Assembly (NCBI GenBank): GCA_036280655.1
Contig: DASUQI010000012.1
Location: 13,447 to 77,446, forward strand
DNA: 64,000 bases
Direction of reading: 5' to 3'
From: DASSJM01 sp036280655
GTDB taxonomy: Bacteria; Actinomycetota; UBA4738; HRBIN12
Part shown: piece after piece, positions 43,193 through 51,557 of the stretch
Layout: each line of letters opens with the position of its first letter
Position numbering within the stretch: the first letter of the stretch is position 1
Position numbers and translations under genes: made by a program
Notes under the pieces: generated by a model
The model's input: only the letters and a program-made list of their open reading frames with translations
Told to the model about the DNA's origin: nothing
Database searches by the model: none

Positions 43193-43463
43193 GTGGGCAA
43201 CACCGGCGTGACACACCGGTCCGGCCGCGGACGCAGGGCCCGGGTGACCCGATGAAGCCGTCCATGGTCACCGCGGCGAGGCCACGCGCGGCGCCGGGTC
43301 TGATGGGTCGGCTCCTGGCGATCGCGATGATCACTGACCGGGACAGCCTCGAGACCGTGCTGGAGATCAACCTTCGACTGAGACCGACGCCGAAGCACTT
43401 GCAGCGACCGGCCTCGGCGCCACGCGGAGCCCCGCCTGTCGACAGCGTGAAGGAAGGCGGAAG

Positions 43464-44540
43464 ATGCGGCTTGCCGTGAGCCATCAGCGCGTGATGGCCA
43501 TGCCGGGGGTGGCGCTGGTCCTCGCGCTCTCGCTGGTCGCGTGCCAGTCCGGGGATGGCGAGGAGAGCAGCACCGGTCCGACCCCCGGGCAGGCGCAGAC
43601 CCCCTCGCCCCGAACCGAGCTGGAACTGCCGGACATCACCAGCGTGAGGCGGGCGGGCGCTGAGGCGATCCGGGCCCCGTCGAGCGCGGACTGGGTCCTC
43701 GTGGACTTCGGACGTGCATGGGTGAGCAAGGTGGGCAAGGGCATCGGGGTCTACGACGCCGAGACCGGTCGTCTTCAGGGTTCGGTCGCCGTCCCGCAGT
43801 CGCCGTGTGCCTCGATGGATTCGGGGTTCGGTGCCCTGTGGACGGCAACGTGCGGAACGCAGGGGGTCGCGCGCATCAACCCTGAAACCGGCAAGCTCAC
43901 CGGGTGGGTGGCGGTCGATGTGCCGGCCGAAGGAGAGTCGAGCATCGGCGCCGGCGAGGGCGGCATCTGGGCGATTGCCGATGGAGATGACTGTTCCGGG
44001 TGCGTGCTCGTTCGGATCGACCCGGAGACCGTCGAGATCTCCAACACGTACGACGTACCGGAAGGGGGCACCGCCGTGCGTGCCGGCCTCGGTGGGATCT
44101 GGATCACCTACGCATCCGAGGATCGCGTCGTGCGCGTTGACGCCGCGACGGGCGAGGTCGTGTCGGAGATCGAGGTCGGTTCCGGCCCTCGGTTCTTGGA
44201 TGTGGGTGAGGGCGGGGTGTGGGTCATGGACCAGCTCGATGGATCGGTGTCCCACGTCGACCCAACGTCCAACGAGGTCGTCGCCACGATCCCGGTGGAC
44301 GCCGCAGCCATCTTGGGCGGCGATGTCACCGTCGGAGCGGGGTTCGTCTGGCTCCGTGCCAGCTCCGAGATGGTCGCACAGATCGACCCCGCCACCGATC
44401 GCGTCGTTGCGCGGATCGGGCGCCCGCAGGCCAGCGGAGGCGTGCACGCAAGCGAGGGGCAGCTCTGGATCGTGGCCCATTTCGAGACGCCGGAAGGGTG
44501 GCGGGCGGTGCTCTACCGGATCTCGATCACGGATGGGTAG
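43464..44540 (+). CDS. lipoprotein with Vgb/YVTN-type beta-propeller
   Basis: This 358-aa protein starts at ATG 43464 (AAGGAAGGCGG upstream). Its signal peptide carries lipobox LVAC (VALVLALSLVACQSG). Repeated blades of the form GxGxxGIWAIADGDDCSGCVLVRIDPETVE, GLGGIWITYASEDRVVRVDAATGEVV, GEGGVWVMDQLDGSVSHVDPTSNEVV and GAGFVWLRASSEMVAQIDPATDRVV identify a virginiamycin-lyase/YVTN-like propeller. Lyase catalytic residues cannot be confirmed, and a binding or scaffold role is as likely. It is the third propeller or surface protein in a row. Confidence 0.85.
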   Translation: MRLAVSHQRVMAMPGVALVLALSLVACQSGDGEESSTGPTPGQAQTPSPRTELELPDITSVRRAGAEAIRAPSSADWVLVDFGRAWVSKVGKGIGVYDAETGRLQGSVAVPQSPCASMDSGFGALWTATCGTQGVARINPETGKLTGWVAVDVPAEGESSIGAGEGGIWAIADGDDCSGCVLVRIDPETVEISNTYDVPEGGTAVRAGLGGIWITYASEDRVVRVDAATGEVVSEIEVGSGPRFLDVGEGGVWVMDQLDGSVSHVDPTSNEVVATIPVDAAAILGGDVTVGAGFVWLRASSEMVAQIDPATDRVVARIGRPQASGGVHASEGQLWIVAHFETPEGWRAVLYRISITDG

Positions 44541-45081
44541 CCACGACTTCTTGTCTCACGACCGCACTCGGCGCGTTCGCCGACCGATCCCCAGTCGGGA
44601 GTACCCTTCATATGAGCCCGACGGACGTCTGTTCCTCTCCTGGCCACACCGAAGCGAGTTCTGGATCCTCGACGACGAGCACCGCAGCAAGTGCGACGAG
44701 CCTGAGGGCAGTCATCCGAGGTCGGGATGACGAGGGGCGAATGTCCGTCATCGGATCGTCACCTACGCCCCATCTCTCGCAGCATCCCGACGAGCACCGC
44801 CCCGAGCGTCCGGTCCTCCTTGCATCGATCGGCAGGTCGGCCGCCGGCAGGCTTCAGCGAAGCCGCGGTCGTCGGCGAAGAGGAAGCCCGAGACAAGCGT
44901 GGATCGTCCGGATTCGTCGCTCAACTGCTTGACCACGGACCCCCTGCCTTTCGTGCGGCGAGTATGGGGCGGTCGTGGGAACCGGACAAGGTGATGACGA
45001 ACACGCTCCGATGGTGTTGTTCCGCACCAGTCAGCCTGCCCTTCCCCGCGGGTGTGCGAAGGAGCCTTGTCGGCCCCGCGG
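44541..45081. other. intergenic stretch with possible gene remnants
   Basis: This 541-nt gap between a lipoprotein and the FAD oxidoreductase pair has no complete gene with a start site. On the plus strand about 44586-44730 reads SREYPSYEPDGRLFLSWPHRSEFWILDDEHRSK and stops, with GC-rich third positions but no start. On the minus strand about 44760-44960 reads RTKGRGSVVKQLSDESGRSTLV then GFLFADDRGFAEACRR, and the likely continuation is in another frame. Both look like decayed coding DNA. No hairpin or RNA gene was recognised. Confidence 0.35.
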
Positions 45082-46674
45082 CTAGCTGCGCGATCGCTTC
45101 TTCAGATCCGAGAGGATCTCGCGCGCCGCGTTCGCGCCGGGTGCGCCCGTCACGCCGCCTCCCGGATGCGCTCCCGAGCCGCACAGGTAGAGCCCCGGCA
45201 CGCCGAACCGGTACCGCGCGTGGCCGAGCATGGGTCGCCACACGAAGAACTGATCGAGCCCGTGCTCACCGTGGTAGACGTGCCCGCCGCTCAGCCCGTA
45301 CTCGGCCTCGAGGTCGACTGGCGTCGTCACCCGGCGGGCGGTGACGAGGTCCGAAAGCCCCGGCGCGTAGCGTTCGAGCGTCTTCACGACGAGGTCGCCG
45401 AGGCGATCGCGTTCGGCGCCCCAGTCCCCGTCGGCGAGCGCGTACGGCGTCCACTGCGCCACGACGCTGAGCACGTGCGTCCCCTCGGGGGCGAGCGTCG
45501 GGTCCGAGAGCGTCGGGATCGTCGCCTCGAGGAACGGCTCGTCGCTGATCCGGCCGTACTTGCTCGCGTCGAACCCGCGTTCCAGGGCGTCGATCGACGG
45601 GGCGATCACGATCCTGCCGGCGAGGAGCCCCGGGCCGGCGCCGGCGAAGCTCGGCAGTCCGTCGAGCGCGAGGTCGACCTTCGAGACCGCGCCCGGGGTC
45701 CGGATGTTGGTGGCGCGCCACCGCAGGTGCGGGCCGATCTCCACGGGGTCGACGAGCGTCGTGAGCGTGCGCTTGGGGTCGGCCGAGCTCACGACCGCAC
45801 GGGCGTGGACCTCCTCGCCGCTCGTGAGCGCGACGCCGCTCGCGCCGTGATCCGCCGTCAGCACCCGAACGACCTCGGCGCCGGTCCGGATCTCGGCGCC
45901 GAAGGAACGCGCGGCGGCCTCGAGCGCCCCGGCGAGCGCCCCCGGACCACCCCGGACGATCGTCGACTGGCCCGGTGCGCCGCCATCGTTCCCCGCCGAG
46001 TCCGCGAGCAGGACCGCGGTCGTGCCCGCCGACCACGGCCCCATCGCCGTGTACAAGACCGCGCGCGACGCGATCGCGCCGCGGACCGCGTCGGTCTCGA
46101 ACGTCTCGGCCACGTAGTCGGCGATCGCCATCGGCAGCGCCCGCGTCGCCTCCCGGCCCGGCTTCTTGCCGAGCCGCCGGAAGGCGTTGCCGAGCTTCAG
46201 CCCGTTCAGCGCGTCGGCGAGCGAGGGCTCCTTCACGTCCGGCGGGGTGACCGCGTGCAGGTAGGACAGGAACGACGCGATCGCGCGGACCCGCTTGTCG
46301 AACTCGACGTAGGCATCCGCGTCGTGCTCCGAGTGATTGCGCAGCCCGCCCGACGTGCTCGCGGCGTCGCCCCACAGGACGAGCGGTGGGCCCTCGGGCT
46401 GTGGGGCGAGGACGCGCACCTCGGGTTCGAAGGTGACGAGCCCGTGCTTCACCAGCTCGAGCTCGGAGATCACCTCGCGCCGGAGGCGCCCGACCGTGTG
46501 CACGATCCCGGGCGCCCGCACCCCCGGGGCGAGCTCGACCGTGTCGAGGATCCCGCCGGCACGGTCGCGGCGTTCGAGCACGAGCACCTTCCGGCCGGCC
46601 TTCGCGAGGTACGCGGCGGTGACGAGCCCGTTGTGGCCGGCGCCGATCACGATCGCGTCGTAGCGCTTCGTCAC
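45082..46674 (-). CDS. PYROXD2/phytoene-desaturase-like FAD oxidoreductase (copy 1)
   Basis: This 530-aa flavoprotein starts at GTG 46674, overlapping the upstream stop (GTGA). DAIVIGAGHNGLVTAAYLAKAGRKVLVLERRDRAGG is the dinucleotide-binding Rossmann motif. LYLCGSGAHPGGGVTGAPGANAAREIL is the C-terminal FAD motif of the phytoene desaturase/PYROXD2 group. Substrates of bacterial PYROXD2-like enzymes are mostly unknown; carotenoid-type desaturation is unlikely because no carotenoid genes are nearby. The two copies probably act on related substrates or as a complex. Confidence 0.88.
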   Translation of the reverse strand: MTKRYDAIVIGAGHNGLVTAAYLAKAGRKVLVLERRDRAGGILDTVELAPGVRAPGIVHTVGRLRREVISELELVKHGLVTFEPEVRVLAPQPEGPPLVLWGDAASTSGGLRNHSEHDADAYVEFDKRVRAIASFLSYLHAVTPPDVKEPSLADALNGLKLGNAFRRLGKKPGREATRALPMAIADYVAETFETDAVRGAIASRAVLYTAMGPWSAGTTAVLLADSAGNDGGAPGQSTIVRGGPGALAGALEAAARSFGAEIRTGAEVVRVLTADHGASGVALTSGEEVHARAVVSSADPKRTLTTLVDPVEIGPHLRWRATNIRTPGAVSKVDLALDGLPSFAGAGPGLLAGRIVIAPSIDALERGFDASKYGRISDEPFLEATIPTLSDPTLAPEGTHVLSVVAQWTPYALADGDWGAERDRLGDLVVKTLERYAPGLSDLVTARRVTTPVDLEAEYGLSGGHVYHGEHGLDQFFVWRPMLGHARYRFGVPGLYLCGSGAHPGGGVTGAPGANAAREILSDLKKRSRS

Positions 46675-48278
46675 GCGGCGCCCCGCTTGCCGCGGCCCTT
46701 CAGCAGCTCGAGTGCCGCGATCCGGCCCGGCGCCCCCATGATCCCGCCGCCCGGGTGCGTGGCCGAGCCGCACATCCACAGGTCCTTGATCGGCGTGCGG
46801 TAGCGCGCCCAGCCCGGGACCGGGCGGTTGAAGAACAGCTGCTCGAGCGAGAGCTCGCCCTGGAAGATGTTGCCCTCGGTGAGCCCGGTGATCTGTTCGA
46901 TGTCGAGCGGCGTGAGCACCTGCGCGTGCAGGATCAGGTCGCGGATCTTCGGGAACCGTTCCTCGAGCGTGTCGATCACGGTCGCGCCGAACGCATCCCG
47001 CTCCGCGTCGGTCCACGTCCGCCCGTCCGAGAGGTGGTACGGCGCGTATTGGACGAAGCACGACATCACGTGTTTGCCGGGCGGCGCCATCGACGGGTCG
47101 ACGAGCGTCGGGATGATGCAGTCGATGTACGGGCGGGCGGAGAAGCGGCCGTACTTCGCGTCGTCGTACGCGCGCTCCATGTACGCGACGCTCGGCGAGA
47201 AGCTGATCGCGCCGCGGAGCCACTCCCCCACGCCGGGCTTGCTCGCGAGCTCGGGGAGCCCGTCGAGCGCGAGGTTCACCTTGCCGCTCGAGCCCCGGTA
47301 CTTGTAGCGGCGGACCTCGTCGAGGAAGCCGTCGTCGAGGTGGCCCGGCTCGACGAGCCCGAGGAACGTGACGTGCGAGTCGACGCTCGAGAGCACCGTG
47401 CCGGCCGCGATCTCCTCGCCGGACCCGAGGACGACGCCGATGGCGCGCCCGTTCTGGACCTCGATCCTCGCGACCGGCGCCTCGGTGCGGATCTCGGCGC
47501 CGAGCGCCTGCGCGGCCGAGCCGATCGCGTTCGAGATCCCTCCGGTGCCGCCGCGCGGGATGCCCCACGCGCGGAACGCGCCGTCGATCTCGCCCATGTA
47601 GTGGTGGAGCAGCACGTACGCGGTGCCGGGCGACCGCACGCCCTGGAAGGTCCCGATGATCCCGGACGCCGACATCGTCGCGATCAGCGGATCGGTCTCG
47701 AACCATCGCTCGAGGAACTCCGTCGCGCTCATCGTCATGAGCTGGACGAACGTCGACTGAAGGCGCTCCGGCAGGTCGCGGAAGGTCTTGGCCAGGCCGA
47801 CGACCGGCATCCAGTCGAACGGGTTGAACGTGCCGGGGTCTGGCGGCACCACCGAGAGGATCGGCTTGATGAACCGCGCCATGTCGGCCATGAGCAGGCC
47901 GTACTCCTCGTACGCCTCGGCGTCGCTCCTCGACCAGCGACGGAGCTCGCGGATCGTCCGGCCGTGGTCGTTCACGCGCCACAGCGCATCGTCGTCGAGC
48001 GGGGTGATCGTCCCGTCGAGCGGCAGGATCTCGAGCCCGTACCTGGGCAGGTCGAGCTCGCGGATGATCTCGGGGCGAAGGAGCGAGACGACGTAGGAGA
48101 ACTCGCTGAACCGAAAGCCCGGGAAGACCTCCTCGGTGACCGCGGCGCCGCCCAGGACGTGGCGCTTCTCGAGCACGAGGACCTTGCGGCCGGCCCGGGC
48201 GAGGTAGGCGGCGGCCGTGAGCCCGTTGTGCCCACCCCCCACGATCACGGCGTCGTACCGCTGCGCCACGGGCGTCAT
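46671..48278 (-). CDS. PYROXD2/phytoene-desaturase-like FAD oxidoreductase (copy 2)
   Basis: This 535-aa flavoprotein starts at ATG 48278 (MTPVAQRYDAVIVGGGHNG). The FAD Rossmann motif is GGGHNGLTAAAYLARAGRKVLVLEK, and the C-terminal motif is LWMCGSATHPGGGIMGAPGRIAALELL. The central region (GTAYVLLHHYMGEIDGAFRAWGIPRGGTGGISNAIG) is close to the human PYROXD2 pattern. It diverges from the GcvT-like operon across 112 bp. A regulatory inverted repeat in that gap could serve both directions. Confidence 0.88.
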   Translation of the reverse strand: MTPVAQRYDAVIVGGGHNGLTAAAYLARAGRKVLVLEKRHVLGGAAVTEEVFPGFRFSEFSYVVSLLRPEIIRELDLPRYGLEILPLDGTITPLDDDALWRVNDHGRTIRELRRWSRSDAEAYEEYGLLMADMARFIKPILSVVPPDPGTFNPFDWMPVVGLAKTFRDLPERLQSTFVQLMTMSATEFLERWFETDPLIATMSASGIIGTFQGVRSPGTAYVLLHHYMGEIDGAFRAWGIPRGGTGGISNAIGSAAQALGAEIRTEAPVARIEVQNGRAIGVVLGSGEEIAAGTVLSSVDSHVTFLGLVEPGHLDDGFLDEVRRYKYRGSSGKVNLALDGLPELASKPGVGEWLRGAISFSPSVAYMERAYDDAKYGRFSARPYIDCIIPTLVDPSMAPPGKHVMSCFVQYAPYHLSDGRTWTDAERDAFGATVIDTLEERFPKIRDLILHAQVLTPLDIEQITGLTEGNIFQGELSLEQLFFNRPVPGWARYRTPIKDLWMCGSATHPGGGIMGAPGRIAALELLKGRGKRGAA

Positions 48279-48313
48279 CGTAGGGGCGGGGTCGGGCACA
48301 CACCAACGGGCCC

Positions 48314-48337
48314 TTGACTGCTGGTCAACGGGGTCAA
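48314..48337. promoter_or_regulatory. TTGAC-N5-GTCAA inverted repeat in divergent promoter region
   Basis: TTGAC (48314-48318), five bases, then GTCAA (48324-48328) form an exact inverted repeat. A further GGTCAA follows at 48332-48337. It lies between the divergent FAD-oxidoreductase and GcvT-like operons and looks like a dimeric operator. The TTGAC could also serve as a -35 element for the rightward promoter. Confidence 0.45.
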
Positions 48338-48390
48338 AGCGCCGTTCGGGGCCGCTCGCTACGCTACGGGCCGCATCGGAGAGGAGACCC

Positions 48391-49581
48391 GTGAGCATCG
48401 GGACGGCGTTCCATCCGCGCACCGCCGAGCTAAACACGAAGATGGTCTGGGGCGAGTGGTCCGGCTACTTCGCGGCGGCCGTGTACTCCGACGCGCACGA
48501 CATCGAGTACAACGCGATCCGAGAGCAGGCGGCGCTGATCGACGTCTCGCCACTTTACAAGTACGAGATCTCCGGCCCCGACGCGGCGCGGCTCGTCGAC
48601 CGCGTGATCACCCGGGACGTCGGCAGGCTCGCCGTCGACCGCGTGATCTACACGCCGTGGTGCAACGAGGAAGGCAAGGTGATCGACGACGGTACCGTCA
48701 CGCGCCGGGAGGGCGACGCCTTCTTCTGGACCGCCGCCGATCCCTCGTACCGCTGGTTCGTCCTGAACGCGGCCGAGCTCGACGTCGCGATCGAAGACGT
48801 CTCCGAGCGGGTCGCAGGCGTCGCGCTCCAGGGGCCACGCGCCCGCGCGATCCTCGAGGCGACGACGCGCCGGGACTGGGCCGACCTCCGCTACTTCGGC
48901 CACCGGCGGACCGAGATCGCAGGCGTCGACCTCAACGTGACCCGAACGGGGTATACCGGCGATCTCGGCTACGAGATCTGGGTGCCGGTCGACGCGGCGA
49001 CCGAGGTCTGGGACGCGCTGTGGGAGGCCGGGCAGCCACACGGCATCCGTCCCGCCGGGATCCGCGCGCTCGACGTCGCGCGCCTGGAGGCCGGGCTGAT
49101 CCTGATCGAGGCCGACTACACGAGCGCGCGCCACGCGACCGCGGCCGAGCAGCAGTACTCGCCGTTCGAGATCGGCCTGGGTCGGCTCGTCGACTTCGGC
49201 AAGGCGGCGTTCGTCGGCAAGCACGCGCTCGAGCTCGAGCAGGGCGGCGGCGGGCCCGCCCGGCGCCTCGCCGGCCTGCATCTGGACTGGCCGGCGATCG
49301 AGGCGATGTTCGCGCGACACGACCTCGCGCCGTCGGTCTCGGCGGCCGTGCAGCGGGACCCGGTGCCGGTCTACAAGGAGGGGAAGCGGGTCGGCCGCGC
49401 GACGAGCGTCGGCTGGGGACCGACGATCAAGCGGATGGTCGGGTTCGGCTCGCTGCCGCCCTCCCTCGCCGAGCCCGGGACCCGGGTCTCGGTCGAGTGG
49501 ACCGTCGAGGGCGAGCGAGGCAAGGTCGGAGCGACGGTCGTCGAGCTCCCGTTCCTGGATCTCGAACGCAAGCGCGCCTAG
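48391..49581 (+). CDS. GcvT-like tetrahydrofolate-dependent aminomethyltransferase family protein
   Basis: This 396-aa protein has folate-binding features of the GcvT/dimethylglycine family. CNEEGKVIDDGTVTR contains the Asp pair near the active site, RTGYTGDLGYEIWV is a signature, RALDVARLEAGLILIEADYT is the folate helix, and VDFGKAAFVGKHAL and VGRATSVGWGPTIKRMVGFG are the C-terminal motifs. The start is GTG 48391, with GAGGAG 6 nt upstream. Homologues act as glycine cleavage T-proteins or as demethylating C1 enzymes. No other glycine-cleavage genes are nearby, so a role in N-methyl amino acid breakdown is more likely. Confidence 0.9.
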   Translation: MSIGTAFHPRTAELNTKMVWGEWSGYFAAAVYSDAHDIEYNAIREQAALIDVSPLYKYEISGPDAARLVDRVITRDVGRLAVDRVIYTPWCNEEGKVIDDGTVTRREGDAFFWTAADPSYRWFVLNAAELDVAIEDVSERVAGVALQGPRARAILEATTRRDWADLRYFGHRRTEIAGVDLNVTRTGYTGDLGYEIWVPVDAATEVWDALWEAGQPHGIRPAGIRALDVARLEAGLILIEADYTSARHATAAEQQYSPFEIGLGRLVDFGKAAFVGKHALELEQGGGGPARRLAGLHLDWPAIEAMFARHDLAPSVSAAVQRDPVPVYKEGKRVGRATSVGWGPTIKRMVGFGSLPPSLAEPGTRVSVEWTVEGERGKVGATVVELPFLDLERKRA

Positions 49582-49627
49582 CCGGCCGGCGAACCCGCGG
49601 GCCCACGAGGCCGAACGGGTCTCTGGG

Positions 49628-51508
49628 ATGATGCGCTCACCGATGCGTTCCAAAGGCTTCCTCGTGTTGCTCGCGATCGCCGGACTCGTCGCGCTCCTGA
49701 TCGCGGCGACCGGCAGCGCGATCGTCGGCGTGCTCGCCGGGCTCCTGGTCCTCGCGACGGTGCTCGTGGTGATCCGTTCGCGCACGCCCGAGGACGCCTC
49801 CCGGCGCCGCTTCCTGGCCGCGATGGGCGGGATCGGGCTCGCGATGGTGGCGCTCGGGAGCGCGGCCGGCGCCACGATCCGCCGCCTCACCCGGCCCGAC
49901 CCTCGGCCGGCGCTCGAGGCGATGGCGAATGACCTCGGCGCCGAATACCTCGAGCTCGTGACGCGCTCCTATCACCCCGAACGGCTCGGCGACCTCCAGC
50001 TGCTCGTCACGCCCTACTCGAGCTCGAACTACCCACAGGAATCGCTCTCGCTCGAGCCGAACGACCCCCGCACGAGCCACGCCGTGCCGTGGATGTACGG
50101 CGAGAGGGTGCCGATCGTCGTCTGGGCGCCAGGGCGGATCGAGCCCCAGGACTTCGAGGACCGGGTGACGCTCGCCGACCTCGCGCCGACGACGGCCAAG
50201 CTCATGGGGTTCGACGAGTTCGAGGCCGCGGACGGCGTGCCGCTGCCCGGCATCCCGTCGGTCACCCCTCCGGTGCAGCCCCGGGTGTTCGTCACCGTGG
50301 TGATCGACGGCGGCGGGTGGAACGTCCTCGGCCGCTGGCCCGACGCGTGGCCGAACCTCAAGCGGCTGATGCGCGAGGGCGCGACGTACCGCAACGCGAT
50401 CTCGGGCTCGTTCCCGGCGGTAACGGCGTCGACGCACGCGACGATCGGCACCGGGGCGTTCCCGCGGACGCACGGCATCACGGGTCACAACGTCCGCCGC
50501 GGCAGCGGGCCGGTGAAGGCGTGGGGCGAGCCGGGCCGGATCGACCCGTCGTTCCTGCTCGAGCCGACGCTCGCCGACAAGTGGAGCGAGTGGACCGAGG
50601 ACCGCGCGTGGGTCGGGCAGCTCGGCTACCAGGTCTGGCACGTCGGGATGCTCGGCCGCGGCGGGCACCCGCCCGGAGACCCGCCGGTGGGCGTGTATTG
50701 GGACGAGGACGGCGGCGGCGGCTGGCGGCCGCACCACCCCGAGCGCTACCGCCTCCCCGTGACCGCCCCCGGGCTCGAGCGCCTGGAGGCGCTCTCGGCC
50801 GGCTACGAGCCGCCGGCACCCTCGCCGTACGACCCGACCGGGAGGAAGGCGATGTGCTGCTTCCCGCCGGTCGTCCGCTACCAGGGCGAGCTGATCGAGG
50901 CGACGCTGGACTCCGAGCCGATCGGCGAGGACGAGATCCCGGACCTGCTCTACGTGAACTTCAAGGCCCCCGACTACGCCGGGCACGTCTACAACATGGA
51001 CGACCCGCGCCAGGCCGAGGTCCTGTCGGCCGTCGACGACGAGCTCGGCCGGCTCGCCGAGGGCATGCGGCGGCGGTACGGCGACTCCTGCGTCCTGATC
51101 GTCACGGCCGACCACGGCCAGTGTCCCGAGATCGACGCGAACGGCGGCGTGCGGATCGACCCGATCCAGCTCCAGGAGGACCTCGAGGCCGAGTTCGGGC
51201 CGAGCGTGTTCGGCCTCGTGCAGAGCGTCGCGCCCTCGGAGGTCTACCTCGACCGCAAGGCGCTCACGGATCTCGGCGCGAGCTCCGAGGATCTGGCGGC
51301 GTTCCTCGCCGATTACCGCTACGGCGACAACCTCGGACCGTACGTCCGGCCGGACGCCGTGAACCGCGACCGCCTCGACGACCGCGCGTTCGCGGCCGTG
51401 CTGCCGGCGTCGTACATCGCGGAGCTCGCGCGGCGCGACCTCGGCGCGTTCGGCGAGACGCGCTACGCCGACGCCGACCCCGACGGCGTCCCACCCGTCA
51501 CCTGGTAG
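49628..51508 (+). CDS. membrane-anchored alkaline phosphatase superfamily protein with permuted segment order
   Basis: This 626-aa protein has two hydrophobic stretches (about residues 11-50) and another at 62-84 preceded by SRRRFL. Catalytic positions of the AP superfamily are Asp227 (TVVIDGGG), nucleophile Thr266 (FPAVTASTHATIG), Asp449 and His453 (APDYAGHVYN) and Asp495-His496 (VTADHGQ). The last His is His151, in TSHAVPWMYGERVPIVVWAPG, followed by TLADLAPTTAKLMG. In PafA-type enzymes this segment is C-terminal; here it precedes the nucleophile, and the C terminus lacks it. It is in line with the GcvT, aminotransferase and aconitase X genes (spacing 46 and 49 nt). Confidence 0.88.
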   Translation: MMRSPMRSKGFLVLLAIAGLVALLIAATGSAIVGVLAGLLVLATVLVVIRSRTPEDASRRRFLAAMGGIGLAMVALGSAAGATIRRLTRPDPRPALEAMANDLGAEYLELVTRSYHPERLGDLQLLVTPYSSSNYPQESLSLEPNDPRTSHAVPWMYGERVPIVVWAPGRIEPQDFEDRVTLADLAPTTAKLMGFDEFEAADGVPLPGIPSVTPPVQPRVFVTVVIDGGGWNVLGRWPDAWPNLKRLMREGATYRNAISGSFPAVTASTHATIGTGAFPRTHGITGHNVRRGSGPVKAWGEPGRIDPSFLLEPTLADKWSEWTEDRAWVGQLGYQVWHVGMLGRGGHPPGDPPVGVYWDEDGGGGWRPHHPERYRLPVTAPGLERLEALSAGYEPPAPSPYDPTGRKAMCCFPPVVRYQGELIEATLDSEPIGEDEIPDLLYVNFKAPDYAGHVYNMDDPRQAEVLSAVDDELGRLAEGMRRRYGDSCVLIVTADHGQCPEIDANGGVRIDPIQLQEDLEAEFGPSVFGLVQSVAPSEVYLDRKALTDLGASSEDLAAFLADYRYGDNLGPYVRPDAVNRDRLDDRAFAAVLPASYIAELARRDLGAFGETRYADADPDGVPPVTW

Positions 51509-51557
51509 CTCACACGCCCGGTGATAGGGTCCTCCCCGCAGGCCCCAGGAGGAGACC

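Noticed and set aside
43201..43235. ACCGG...CCGGT hairpin after the lipoprotein gene
   Set aside because: Only five base pairs with an eight-base loop; too weak to call a terminator.
43252..43479. Small open frame of about 75 codons starting MKPSMVTAARPRAAPG
   Set aside because: It overlaps the start of a solid lipoprotein gene, has no ribosome site and no recognisable fold; a remnant is possible but unsupported.
45082..48278. The FAD oxidoreductases as carotenoid desaturases
   Set aside because: No phytoene synthase or other carotenoid genes nearby; the central region is closer to the PYROXD2 pattern.
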